Source: Cryptomeria japonica (Eukaryota > Streptophyta > Pinopsida > Cupressales > Cupressaceae). Taken from it: a stretch of 64,000 bases of DNA. The notes under the pieces were generated by a model. The model did not search any database, was not told the DNA's origin, and saw only the letters and a program-made list of their open reading frames with translations. Below, in pieces: positions 22,235 through 33,200 of this stretch. Each line of letters begins with the position of its first letter. Position 1 is the first letter of the stretch. Made by a program: the position numbers and the translations under genes. The stretch is from the NCBI RefSeq assembly GCF_030272615.1, contig NC_081410.1:229124915-229188914 (forward strand), in the 5' to 3' direction.

Positions 22235-25115
22235 AGGAAGGGGTAATACCCCTAACTTCTGCCAGAGATACTCAAAGGTATCTTTACACAACACCTTCAT
22301 GAAGATATCTTCTATCTACTCTTTTGTAGGTACATGATACTGAATGGATACATACTTTGTTCTGGAATGTTGTACCAGATTCTTAGAAATATTTATTGCA
22401 CTGTGTTATCACACATAATTGAGACAAGTTCACCAAACAACACACCAATATCCTTCAAAGTCTATTTCGTCCAAAGTACTTGTGTGCAACATGAAGATGT
22501 TGTAATATATTCAGCTTCATTAGTGGATAGAGACACAAAATCCTATTTCTAACTTGTCCAAACAATTAACTAGGAGCCAAGGAAAAATGATCCACCACTT
22601 GTACTTTTTTTGTCATCAACACTTGTTGCCCAATCTGCATTTGTATAAGTTGTCAAAGTAAAATCTGAATCTCTAGGATACCATAATCCAAACTCTTTTG
22701 TTCCTTTCAAATATGTAAAAATTCTTTTTACTGCAACAACATGTGATTCTTTTGTTTCTTGCTAAAATCTTGTTGCTAAATGAACAACATACATAATATC
22801 CGATCTAGTTGCAGTCAGATATAATAGTCCTCCAACCATTGATCTATACTCACTTGTATCAGTCTTAGGAAATTTATCATCTTTTGTTAACTTGGATTCG
22901 ATGGTCATAGGTGTACACACTGGTTTAGAATTCTCTAGCCCAAACTTCTTCAACAATTCTTTGACATATTTAGACTAAGAAATGAAAATTCCTTTGCTAT
23001 ATTGATTTACTTACAATCCAAGAAATACATTTAACTCATCAACCATGGACATCTCAAATTCCTTCTACATCTCACTAGCAAACCTTTTGCACATACCGTC
23101 ATTTCCTCCAAATATTATGTCATCAACATACACTACAACAACTAAGATTTTACCTGAATCAACTTTGAAGTAAATATTACTGTCAGCAGATCGCCTTTGA
23201 AAACCTTTACCAATCAAATACTTATCTAGCCTTCCATACCAAGCTCTATGAGCTTGTTTCAATCCATACAAAGCCTTCTTCAACCTGCAAACAATATCCA
23301 GATCATCTCTCAACTTAAATCCTTCTGATTGTTTAATATAAAATTCTTCTTTTAGTTCTCCATTCAAAAATGTTGGATTTACATTCATCTGATAAACTTT
23401 GAAATCCTAAAAAGTTGCAAAGGCTAAGAACATCCTAATAGCTTCCATCGAAGCAATTGAAGCAAATGTTTCCTCAAATTCAATGCCTTCAACTTGGGTG
23501 TAACCCTTGCAAACCAACCTTGCTTTATTTCTTACAATGTTTCTATCTTCATCCAGCTTGTTCCAGAAAACCCACTTTGTTCCAATTATATTTTTATCTA
23601 TCGGTCTATGTCCAAGTTCCCATGTGAGATTTTTCTCAATTTGGTCTATTTCTTCTCTCATTGCCTTCATCCAATTTTGATCATTGCAAGCTTCTTATAC
23701 TAAATTCGGTTCAATCTCAGAAAGTAAACATAACAAAACTTGTTCTTGAGCCACCTTACTTCTTGTGATCATTCATTTGTTCTTGTTTCCAATAATCTGA
23801 TCCTTGGAGTGATTCCTTTGTACATACCTCAGGGCCTTTGATGTAGTTGCTGGAGCATCTTGAGTCTCATTTTCTTTTTTTTTCTTTTTTTTATTCTTCC
23901 CTTCTTATGTCAAAGGACTCATCTAATTCATATCCTGCTAATTTATCAGAGTATTTAGAAACATCTTCATCAACCTTCACATTTGCACTTTCAACAATTT
24001 TGTTTAGTCTTTTGTTGTAACACCGGTATGCCTTGCTCCTTGTGGAGTATCATAGGAATATGCCTTCATATGCTTTGTTGTCAAATTTTCCAAGATTATC
24101 CTCATCTCTTTGAATATAACATCTGCTTTCAAATACCCTGAAATACTTCATTGTCAGAATCCTTCCATGCCATAGTTCATATGATGTTTTTCCATATCTT
24201 TTTTTGAAATAGAATTCTATTAAGAGTGTACACTATTGTGTGTATAGCTTCTCTCTAGTAAGTCTCTGGTAGTCCTGCTCCTTTGATCATTGTTTTGGGT
24301 GCCTCTTGTATAGTTCTATTCATTCTTTCCAAGTGTACACCATTCTGCTATGGTATCCTAGGGGCGGATAACTATCTTCTAATTCCATGTTTCTCACAGA
24401 AATTGTTAAACTCATCAAAAATAAATTATCTTCCTTTGTCAAATCTCAAACACTTAATTCTTCTATCAACTTCATTCTCAACTCTTGCCTTGAATATATT
24501 GAATTTTGTTAATATCTCTTTTAAAAATACAACCCATGTCATTCTAGAATGATCATCAATCAAGAGCATGAAATACCTCTCACCTTGTATAATCCTTGTT
24601 CTGGTAGGACTGCATAACTTTGTGTGCACCAAGTCCAACAGTCCAGTACAAAATTATTCCTTTCCTCTAAATGTTCCTTTTGTCTTCTTTCCTCTTGACA
24701 TTCTTTGCAAATATTGTTATTCGAATTGGTCATCCTTGGTAAATCTCTTAGTGTAATTGTTGAACTAATCTCTACCAAAGTGTCAAAGTTGATGTGACAC
24801 ATCCTCCTATGCCAAAGCCAGTTATCATTGAATTGAGATAACAAACAGTGTCTTATAGCTCCTTCTAGAAGACACATGTTTCCATTAGTCCTTTTCCTTG
24901 TTGCAATAACAGTTTCGGATCCCTTCCAGATCGCACAACCACCATCCTGAAACACAACATTATAGCCATTTTTGTACATTTGTCCAACACTTAGCAGATT
25001 ATGATGCAAACCCTTCACATGGTAAACATTGTCAATATTATGCTTTCCATTAAAGGTAATAAAGCCAATTCCCACAATTTGTGTTGTCTGATCATCTCCA
25101 AACCTAACAGAACCT
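22235..25115 (-). pseudogene. pol of copia element 2 (integrase, RT, RNase H)
   Basis: Read right to left: a GAG-pre-integrase region (GGSVRFGDD, HNLLSVGQM), HHCC zinc region (WLWHRRMCHINF...CKEC), a broken integrase core (LVHTKLCSP, LRFDKG), then RT with [27 protein letters not shown], a KKALYGLKQ run and an intact YVDDIIFGG box near 23110. The thumb follows with LLKKFGLENSKPVCTPM, then a decayed RNase H (TNADWATSVDDKKSTSGG). Stops and shifts occur in each domain, for example after LAFATF at 23407. Closest relative in the window is element 5. Confidence 0.87.
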
Positions 25116-25120
25116 CCATC
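25116..25120. repeat. target-site duplication of element 4 (left copy)
   Basis: The bases ccatc are repeated at 29421-29425. Removing the insert and one copy restores the element 2 reading across its protease region (KYDG joined to GGSVRFGDD). Confidence 0.85.
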
Positions 25121-26599
25121 TATAATGTGGAAAAAAATTAGGGTTTCCACCCAAGAGAGAGAAAACCCTTAATTTTTCACTTGGGAAACATTGCATTCAA
25201 AAGAGGAAGGGAATCCACTAGTTTCAATCACAAACCAGATAAGGAATGTATACTAAATGGATTGAATTAATTTTGATTTTCTCTTTTGTAAATTGAATTA
25301 CTGAAATTAGGTAAAGTGCTGAAAAATGAAGGTAAAACTGAGAAAACAGTGAGCTACAAGTACGAGATTTTTGCATGCACGTGGATTTGAGAAATATATG
25401 AAGATTCAGAACTGATCCTCGAAAAAGATCCAAAAATGTCGGGACCATGGTGGTGGGTGCCATGGTCCTCCTACTTTTTTGCATGCTGAAAAGGATTGAT
25501 TCATCTATGCAAATAATGCTTATTCTAATGATCATAACTTTGTATATGTTTCCTGCACACAAAAAGAAGGGGAAAGCGTTGGGAATAGGGGCGTGCCTTA
25601 GGTCAAACCCCAGTTTTGTAATTAACTATGAAATTGAAATAAATGTAATTGAAATTATTGTATTGAAAGATTCTCCTTTTAAGGGAGATGATGAATTATG
25701 ACTGGAAATTGAATGATGATACCTCCTTGTGAAGTTTTGCTTTCCTCCACATGGATTAGGGTTTATGAAGTCTTCAACAAAATAGGATGAATGATGTCCT
25801 CCTCAATGCTTGAATCTTGACTTTATTGCTACTCCCAAGGCTTGAAGGAAGACTGAAAATTATCAATTGCTCTTGAATGCTTAATTGTTTGATCTCATGT
25901 GATTTTCAGATGTTTATAAGTCTTCAAAAAAATAGGATGAATGATGTCCTCCTCAATGCTTGAATCTTGACTTTATTGCTACTCCAAGGCTTGAAGGAAG
26001 ACCGAAAATGCTCACTTGCTCTTGAATGCTTAATTGTTTGATCTCATGTGATTTTTAGATGTTTTTGAAGTCTTCAACAAAATAGGATGAATGTTGTCCT
26101 CCTCAATGCTTGAATCTTGACTTTATTGCTACTCCAAGGCTTGAAGGAAGACTGAAAATGCTCAATTGCTCTTGAATGCTTAATTGTTTGATCTCATGTG
26201 ATTTTTGGATGTTTAATAGATGTCTTAAATTATTCATAGATGTCAAATGAGAGGGTAAATCCTCTTTATATGCATGCCCATCAGGAAAATTGGCTAATTT
26301 TTCAACATGAGCTAACACGAAGAGGGGTATCCTACTCATTTTTTAAATGCCATAATGGGTTTAAAGAGGGCCCAAATTAGGGCGGACCATGGTCCCAATG
26401 AGGACTAGGGCACCACGCCCTGGTCCTATCCTATTTTGGGTTAGGATAAAGGTGCCTAAGGGGGGGAAACAAAGTTTTCTGTCATTTATGATGGGCATGA
26501 GAATAATCAAGTCTTCAAATAGGCCAAGGGGTGCAAACACTAAGGTGAAGACCTAAATGCAATCAAAATTGCAAAGGGGTGCAATTTTAGAATGCTACA
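25121..26599 (-). repeat. 3' LTR of element 4 (complete)
   Basis: This 1479-bp LTR ends gaatgctaca on the plus strand, followed by the minus-strand polypurine tract. It is longer than the family copies at 301 and 61067 because of a 150-bp triplication at 25767-26216. It shares with the right LTR the segment around gggaccatggtggtgggtg. Confidence 0.82.
25767..26216. repeat. three tandem copies of a 150-bp unit inside an LTR
   Basis: Copies start at 25767, 25917 and 26067, each opening with aagtcttcaa and aaaataggatgaatg and ending at gtgatttt..gatgttt. They differ at only a few bases each. The right LTR of the same element has a single, slightly shortened copy near 28898, so the expansion arose after insertion or in one LTR only. 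Confidence 0.85.
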
Positions 26600-26622
26600 T
26601 TTATCTCCCACTTTAGTGGGAG
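26600..26622 (-). promoter_or_regulatory. polypurine tract of element 4
   Basis: On the minus strand this reads ctcccactaaagtgggagat then aaa, directly before the LTR. Tracts of the same type lie next to the LTRs at 301 and 62296. The tract is also a near-palindrome (cccacttt/aaagtggg). Confidence 0.6.
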
Positions 26623-27410
26623 TATGAAGTCAATCATACTCTCGGTAAAGTACAAAGGGTTCACATTGAAAAAATTTCACCAAGTCATCAAGGAGGCAAG
26701 ATACACCAAGCCCCCATTGGACTTTATGATCTCACAACTTCGATAACAAGATAAAAGGGACATCATGAGAGAAATAGAGAGAGAACCATGACTACAAACT
26801 AGTAAGGTTCTCTTACTATGAGTCATGAAGAGAAAATACCAAAAATTACAAAACAAAAGACAAAGTTCGCTAAGTAACTTTAAGTATCAAGATATGCAAG
26901 AGAGAAAATCATTGAGCGGAGTGTATGCTCTCACGTTAAAGTGATTGTGTACATCTTATTGGGAGCAATTTCTTTAAGGTGGGATACACCCAAAAAGACA
27001 AGCATGTTATCACAATAATAATCCCCCAAGAGAGGATAAATCAAAGGATGATGATCATAAAACACAAAGCACGAGGTGGTTTCACTTAACTATGGAGTCA
27101 CTATGTTTTTTTGATATCCAATGTATATCATGTGTATATATATGCATAGAACTATCCTCATCCTCCAAATAAAGGAAACCACCATGGAAGAAGGACACGT
27201 GTCTTTTGAGTCAACATAGGAGCGACCCAAAAGAGATCTCTATGCTTTGCATCATCCTCAAGTAGACAACACTAGGGACAACAAATAGAATAATTGAGAG
27301 AGAAATAGAAGAAGATAAAAAATAGGCTAGAGAAGAGAGAGAGAGACTCTACAGTGCTAATGAAGCTAATCAAGCACGTTGCTTGCCCCTCAATCTTGTC
27401 GATCATTTTT
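26623..27410. other. noncoding internal part of element 4
   Basis: I see no coding here. It lies between the purine tract and the 308-residue ORF. Confidence 0.5.
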
Positions 27411-28337
27411 TCAGGAAGGTGGACAACATGCAAGAGGAACGACATCAAGCACAATACATGGAGCTATCACAAGTTCCAAACCAGGACTATGCTCCAATGA
27501 TGAGTCACTTTGTTTGTTACTTGGAGCTAGGATTAATGCTTTTGAAAATTGTTTAGATAAATCATTGTCAACATCAACATAATCATATTTATCATCAGAA
27601 ATATTAGGATGAACATTTTCATCATTAATAACATTCTCCCCTACTTCTCCATCAACATTAACAAAAATTGGAGCTCTAATAGGAATAGAACTTGAACTAT
27701 CATTTGTCTTAATCATTTTACGTCTTGGAGAATTTGGTTGAACCTCTTGGTTAGGAGAAGATTGAGAAAATGGTATTTTATCAAGATTTCCTATTTTGGG
27801 GGAAGAAGGAGTTTGAGAAGCAAGTTCATGAGCTCTATCACGATGTCTACATCGATGTTCTCTCACTTTAGTTTTAGATGAAGTTTGTGAAGGTTTAGAT
27901 TCATCAAGTATGGGCTTCTTTTCTTCTTTTAAGGAATGATGCATATGAGAAGGTATTTTAGGTTGAACAATAGGATAGGCCAGTTGCTTCCATTTGTAAG
28001 ATGTGGGAGGTGGGACCACACCATATAAAGGAGGAATAGGAGGTGTAGGAAGGAGACCAGGTCCATCATGAGGAGGAGGAATAGGTCTATCCTTAGGAGA
28101 AATAATATGTTTAGCCTTAGGAGGAAGAATAAATTGATGCTTAGGAGGAAAAGGTTTTCTATCCTTGGAAGGAAGAATAGACTCATTCTTAGGAGAAGGA
28201 ATAGATTCTTGCTTAAGAGAAAGAATATCACTTTCCTTAGGAGGAAGGATAGACTTATCCATAAGAAGAGGCACATGATTATCAGTTGGAGGAAGATTAA
28301 GTGTTGGATTTCTAGGCTTACTCAAGGATAAAATCAT
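27411..28337 (-). CDS. proline- and lysine-rich repeat ORF of element 4, function unknown
   Basis: The frame is open for 308 residues. Residues ~20-92 are a tandem array with an exact 8-residue period, units such as DKSILPPK, NESILPSK, HQFILPPK and AKHIISPK. A PPP-rich stretch follows, then a basic region (REHRCRHRDRAHE), a serine-rich basic segment and an acidic tail (DDKYDYVDVDND). There is no zinc knuckle, protease or polymerase motif. It lies on the element's strand, near its 5' side, where gag would be expected. It could be a diverged gag-like or accessory protein of a non-autonomous element, or a repeat kept open by its period being a multiple of three. I do not recognise the family. 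Confidence 0.45.
   Translation of the reverse strand: MILSLSKPRNPTLNLPPTDNHVPLLMDKSILPPKESDILSLKQESIPSPKNESILPSKDRKPFPPKHQFILPPKAKHIISPKDRPIPPPHDGPGLLPTPPIPPLYGVVPPPTSYKWKQLAYPIVQPKIPSHMHHSLKEEKKPILDESKPSQTSSKTKVREHRCRHRDRAHELASQTPSSPKIGNLDKIPFSQSSPNQEVQPNSPRRKMIKTNDSSSSIPIRAPIFVNVDGEVGENVINDENVHPNISDDKYDYVDVDNDLSKQFSKALILAPSNKQSDSSLEHSPGLELVIAPCIVLDVVPLACCPPS
28068..28283. repeat. 24-bp minisatellite (nine units) within the element 4 ORF
   Basis: The units are 24 bp each, built on cttaggagga followed by a variable half such as agaatagactcatt. Unit starts fall at 28068, 28092, 28116 and so on to 28260. They encode the 8-residue repeats on the minus strand. The plus-strand frame of arginine-rich repeats over this stretch is its shadow. 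Confidence 0.88.
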
Positions 28338-28522
28338 CTCATTTTTTTATTTTTGATATGATATAAGAGAGCATCACTTCTAGGTTGAAGAGATTGGAAT
28401 TCTTCAGACCAAAAATAATCAAGACAAACATCTCCATGCCTCACCATAGGTTGATATGCTATGATTAACAGTTATGATTTTATCATCATGAGGAACTTTC
28501 AAACACTTATGCACCTAGATCT

Positions 28523-29420
28523 GAGCAATATATGTAGATTTGGAACTAATCCTCGAAAAAGCTCCAAAAATGTTGGGACCATGGTGGTGGGTGCCCTGGT
28601 CCTCCTACTTTTTCACACACTAAAAAGGGTTGATTTGTCTCTGCAAATAATGCTTATTTTGATGACCGCAACTATGTACTTGTTTCCAGCACACAAAAAG
28701 AGGCAGAAAAGGTTGGGAATAGGGGCTTGCCTTAGGTCAAACCCCAGTTTTGGGATTAACCATGAAATTGAAATAAATGTAATTGAAATGATTGTAATGA
28801 AAGATTCTCCTTTCGAGAGAGATGTTGAATTATGACTGAAAATTGAATGATGATACCTCCTTGTGAAGTTTTGCTTGCCTCCACATGAAATTAGGGTTTA
28901 TGAAGTCTTCAACAAAATAGGATGAATGATGCCCTCAATGCTTGAATCTTGACTTTATTTCTTCTCTAAGGCTTGAAGGAAGATTGACTAATTGTTTTAT
29001 CTCATGTGATTGGCAAATGCTTGATAGATGTCTTAGATTATTCATAGATGTCAAATGAAAGGGGAAATTCTCTTTATAAACCTGCTCTCCAGTAAAATTG
29101 GCTAATTTTTCGAAATGAGCCGACCCAGAGAGGGGGATCCTGCTCATTTTTTAAATTCTACAATGGGTTTAAAGAGGGCCCAAATCAAGGAGGACCATGG
29201 TGTGGTGCCATGGTCCCAGTGAGGACCAGGGCGCCATGCTCTGGTCATACCCTATTTTGGGTTAGGATCAAGGTGCCCAAGGGGGGGGAATCAAGGTTTG
29301 TGTCATTTATGATGGGCATGAGCATAATAAAATCTTCGAACATGCCAATGGATACAAAAACTAAGGTGAAGACCCAAATGTGGTCAAAATTGCAAAGGGG
29401 TGCAATTTTAGGACACTACA
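28523..29420 (-). repeat. 5' LTR of element 4, truncated
   Basis: It matches 25389-26599 from tgagcaatatatg to the end ggacactaca. It has one copy of the 150-bp unit. The homology stops abruptly at 28523, so the U5 end and the primer site are missing. Confidence 0.8.
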
Positions 29421-29425
29421 CCATC
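29421..29425. repeat. target-site duplication of element 4 (right copy)
   Basis: The bases ccatc match 25116-25120. Confidence 0.85.
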
Positions 29426-30502
29426 ATATTTCTCAAGTTTTATAAACTTACTCTTATCATCAGTCATATGATTTAAACATGCACTATCAATCAACCATTC
29501 ATTTCTATCTATTCTAGCATGTAAAGTAGTAGCAATAGTTTTAATAGTCTTTGGAGATAACATGCTAGAAACATCAGTCTTAGGTACATCATTTTCTACC
29601 AAAAACAAACAATCACTTTCTTCATAGTCTAATTCATCATTTGAAATACCACCATCATCTTTAACATAGTATTCTTTCCTATTAAACTTTCCTTTACCTT
29701 CTTTAAATTTTTTTATTATTCCTTTCTTTGGATATCTAGTAGCCAAGACCGATCTTTCCGCATCTAAAACATTTAAGAGGTAACATACCTTTATATTTGT
29801 CAATGCCTTTCTTCAACTTCCTCAAAAAAATTTGCTTCCATCTCATCTAAGCTTCAATCATCCAGGTCTTCCTCAGTAGCTTTAAAGTTTGTCTCAGATT
29901 TAACTTTATCTTTTCTAAACTTCCTCATCTCAAACACAATCAGAGTGCCATATAGTTATTCCCTAGTGAACTTCTTCGGATCAAACACTTCTTCAATAGC
30001 AGAGATCTTATCATTGTAGCTTTCCAGTAGGGTCATCAATATCTTCTCCATTATGTCTTCATCATTTAAGTTGCACCAAGTTCTCTGATTTCATCTACTG
30101 CACTATCAACCATCTGAAAATAACTTGTTATAACCTCTTCTTCCATTCTCAAGTTCTCATATCTGTGCTTAGCAGTTAGCTTCTTTGATAATTGAACTCT
30201 GTCATTTCCTTCATAGATTTCCCTTAACTTTTCCCAAACTTCATGAGCAATTTTTAGTAAAATAATCCTTGTTAATTCAAGTTTTGATAAAGCACTAAAG
30301 ATGGCATACCTTGCCTTTTCATTCTCTTAATTTAAACTTGAATCTTATTCGGAGTAGTATGACTATTTGTCGGTAATACATACTTTGTCTCGACCGCTTT
30401 CTAAGTGTTGTAACCCATGGAGATCAGGTGACCTCTCATCTTCACTTTCCAGAAGCTATAGTTGGATCCCTCAAAGATAAGAAAAGTTAGTTTATGTGCC
30501 AT
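29426..30502 (-). pseudogene. gag and protease start of copia element 2
   Basis: The ATG at 30502 opens with MAHKLTF and a Gag N-terminus (GSNYSFWKVKMRG), as in element 5. Stops and shifts occur from about 30410 on. The knuckle begins CFRCGKIG but then shifts frame, losing the histidine and last cysteine. The protease site reads WLIDSACLNHM, with the usual DSG changed to DSA. The reading ends at KYDG, where element 4 is inserted. Confidence 0.83.
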
Positions 30503-30545
30503 CGGATATACCTCAAGCGGTTAAGATCTTTTCCAAGGAACCAAA

Positions 30546-30557
30546 GATATGATACCA
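30546..30557 (-). promoter_or_regulatory. primer-binding site of element 2
   Basis: On the minus strand tggtatcatatc lies two bases after the LTR end. It keeps the first eight bases of the initiator Met tRNA complement and differs afterwards. Confidence 0.7.
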
Positions 30558-31355
30558 ATTGTTGAATGTCCAAACAACTAAGAGGGGGGTGAATCAGTTG
30601 TTAATTAAACTTTCTAATTCTTTCACAAATCCACAATAACCAATTGATTAATTAATTAACCTGAATAAATGTAATCATGAAAACATACATATACACAAAG
30701 AAATCATACACAATAAACACTAGATATGATGTAGAAAACCCAAGAAGGGAAAAAAACATGGAGAATGTTAGTTCTCTATATATAACACTTATTAGGGTGA
30801 CACTGGTTAAGGTGATTTTTACAAAGGTGGCTCACTGCTAGAATGCTCACTACAGGAGGGCTCATTCCCCAGAAAGGTTCACTGTCAGAAGAGAAAGAAA
30901 GAAAAGAAAATCCACCACTATGATACAACTGGCACAACCAACAATGTCGGAATAGCCTTTGGTGCCTAACAACACACTACACACCTTCGCACAACTTCTC
31001 ACATCAATCATCAGTTAGATTTATCTTTTTAATCTCGCATATCTTCCATACCTTATTCATTCTAATCATCCTTTACTTATACTATCCTCCTAACTACATA
31101 ACTTTCCAATTCAGCCAAACATAGTTTGAAATAGGTCTACACTAAACATTCCCATGGTGGAAAGGAAATGAGAAGTGGACTACACCACAACACACTTCAT
31201 CGAACAGATCAACACATTACACATCCATCATAAATACTAGATCCAAAACAAGATTCACATGCTACACAAATATCATTGCACAGTCTCCAATTCTAGATTG
31301 GACCGGCCCCAAAATAATTCTTCTCAACTCAACAAAACAAGAATGGAACCAAGAT

Positions 31356-31360
31356 AACAT
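31356..31360. repeat. target-site duplication of element 3 (left copy)
   Basis: The bases aacat are repeated exactly at 33676-33680. Confidence 0.92.
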
Positions 31361-31835
31361 TGTGAGATTTTTCCAAGATCTAGAGGCAATGGAAAGCACA
31401 GATAAGAGAGACAAAATATAGGACAAGAATAAATTGTATTCTCATCAATAGATAGATCAATAGTTATTCATCCAATGAATATGAGCTTGCATATATAGGC
31501 AAGGCTATGTGGATATGTGAGCACACAAACATGACATGCGGCTCAATAAGAAACAAGGGTAGGTAGGAAATAGGTGTGGTAGGTAAGAGAAACAATAAAA
31601 TATTTCACATGAGGTGGATCGCCCACCAAATGTGGAATTATCACTCTACAATAAGTGGATATGATAAAGTAGTAACAAGATCAACACCATAAAAGGTGGA
31701 AATTCTCCTACACACTATCCCAATGTGGCACAAACACCCAAGTGTCTCATACCCAAACTACTATGAAATGCATTTCCTAAGTAAACTTAACTAAGGTGTA
31801 ATAATATCCATGATGAATAATTATTTACACCAACA
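31361..31835 (-). repeat. 3' LTR of element 3
   Basis: This 475-bp LTR differs from the right LTR at about 20 positions plus two compensating 2-bp indels. Its inner end is followed by accccccccttaagtg, which on the minus strand is the polypurine tract. Confidence 0.9.
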
Positions 31836-33182
31836 CCCCCCCTTAAGTGAAACTTAGGGGAATGCACTTAAGTCTACAATCCAACTAAGCAATGCAAGAT
31901 GGGTCCCGACTACGAGGCCATGTTAGGTACCCATGTACAAATGCAAATGCATGCAAACCAATGAAATCTCTCACAAAGTGGGGAAAGAGAGAAACATCCA
32001 ATGGGAGAAAACTCCCCCCCAAAAGACAGATGATGAAAGCACACAATGCTCTCAATGATGAATGAGAAGAACAAAACCTCATGTGAGGAAAAATTTCCCC
32101 CCATAAGAGAGAAGAAGAGACCATGAAGCCCCCCTTCAATGTAAAATCTCTTGCAAAGATGGTCCAATGATGTTGACCAAAATACCTCCCCATAAGGAAG
32201 AAAGACAGTTGATGATGCACCAATAATGTCAAAGTGTGACAAAACCAGGTACCAAGTCGATGACGATGAATCACTCGTTGCAACAAAATGAAGATCAGGC
32301 ATGGAGACAACCTGCTTTGAGCATCATTTGGATACTCATAAATGGAATAAATACTGGTACAATCAAAGTCTCATGAGAGCCATGCACAAATGTGTACAAT
32401 CTAAGTCTCAACTAGAGCCATGCACCAAGTCTCACAAGGATATTCCTAATCTACGTGTACAAGAGGATTACATCAAATAGTCATCAAAGACAAGATACAA
32501 AGAGGTGTGGCACTTTATGATAGTGCAAGTACAACATTTCTCATGCAAGAGCATACAATATGATATAGTGCAAATATGGAAACATCAAGATGATGCCACC
32601 AAAGAAGCTCTGTAGAATACTGCAGATAAAGATGCCTCCGATTGGGATGGTGCCAAGCAAAATATAGGAGCAATAGCCCCCCCCACCTTGGTTGCCAATT
32701 GGAAGTGCTGCAAGACAGGTGTGAAGTGGACAAAAAAAAATTGTGTTCCCAATTTGACTTATTCCATGATATTTTTGTTTTTAAAATATTTTTTTTAAAT
32801 CCCATTAAAAACAATTATTAAATGCCCATAAAATGATTTAAAAAATGAAAAGGTAACGGAGGATGATTTCGACGAATTGACAGTCGATCTTGAGGTTTTT
32901 GGGCCTTCTGAGTACAATGGCGATGACGGATTTTGCCAAATATGCTCCAAAATTGTAGATTGTTGTCGGGACAAGTCACCACCCTCCACCTTCAAACGAC
33001 TCTAGATTTGGCCTCGGATGTCAGATTTGGATGAAATAAAAGGCGATTTTGACTTTATCAAACCTCATCAATCCAATCGTGACCTCATATTTTACCTAGA
33101 AATCTCCAATAATAACCTGCAATAGAAAGCTCTAAAATGCAAAACCCCAAATTTCTCTCAATTGGCAAACCAATGGCACTCT
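31836..33182 (-). other. internal region of element 3
   Basis: There is no recognisable retroelement protein. Two overlapping minus-strand frames of 141 and 130 residues (31885-32310 and 31910-32302) are open in different phases. Both contain repeated G-run-encoded segments (for example FGGEFSPIG and LMGGNFSSHE). They reflect three spaced purine tracts near 31999, 32090 and 32187. I regard them as by-products of that repeat and not as genes, though a short peptide cannot be excluded. Confidence 0.55.
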
Positions 33183-33200
33183 AATGGCTCTGATACCATG
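33183..33200 (-). promoter_or_regulatory. primer-binding site of element 3
   Basis: On the minus strand tggtatcagagcca directly follows the LTR end. It agrees with the full 12-base initiator Met tRNA complement and two further bases. It is the best-preserved primer site in the window alongside that of element 6. Confidence 0.88.

Larger units (their letters stand above)
25121..29420 (-). mobile_element. element 4: non-autonomous family G LTR element nested in element 2
   Basis: This 4.3-kb insertion is flanked by ccatc duplications. Its left LTR (25121-26599) is complete; the right LTR (about 28523-29420) lacks the ~270-bp U5 end and the primer site next to it. The outer base pair of the left LTR reads TA where related LTRs have TG. 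The 1.9-kb internal region has no gag, RT or integrase, only a 308-residue proline-rich ORF. The orientation is set by the purine tract at 26600. It jumped after element 2 was in place, presumably using proteins of a relative. Confidence 0.82.

Noticed and set aside
27929-28276. Minus-strand leucine-rich ORF of 115 codons
   Set aside because: Another frame of the same 24-bp array; hydrophobic only because of the repeat's base composition.
28068-28331. Plus-strand arginine-rich ORF of 87 codons
   Set aside because: It is the complement of the 24-bp repeat coding for the proline-lysine units on the minus strand, so it follows automatically from that repeat.
31836-33182. A captured host gene inside element 3
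   Set aside because: No recognisable domain; open frames trace to the G-run repeats.
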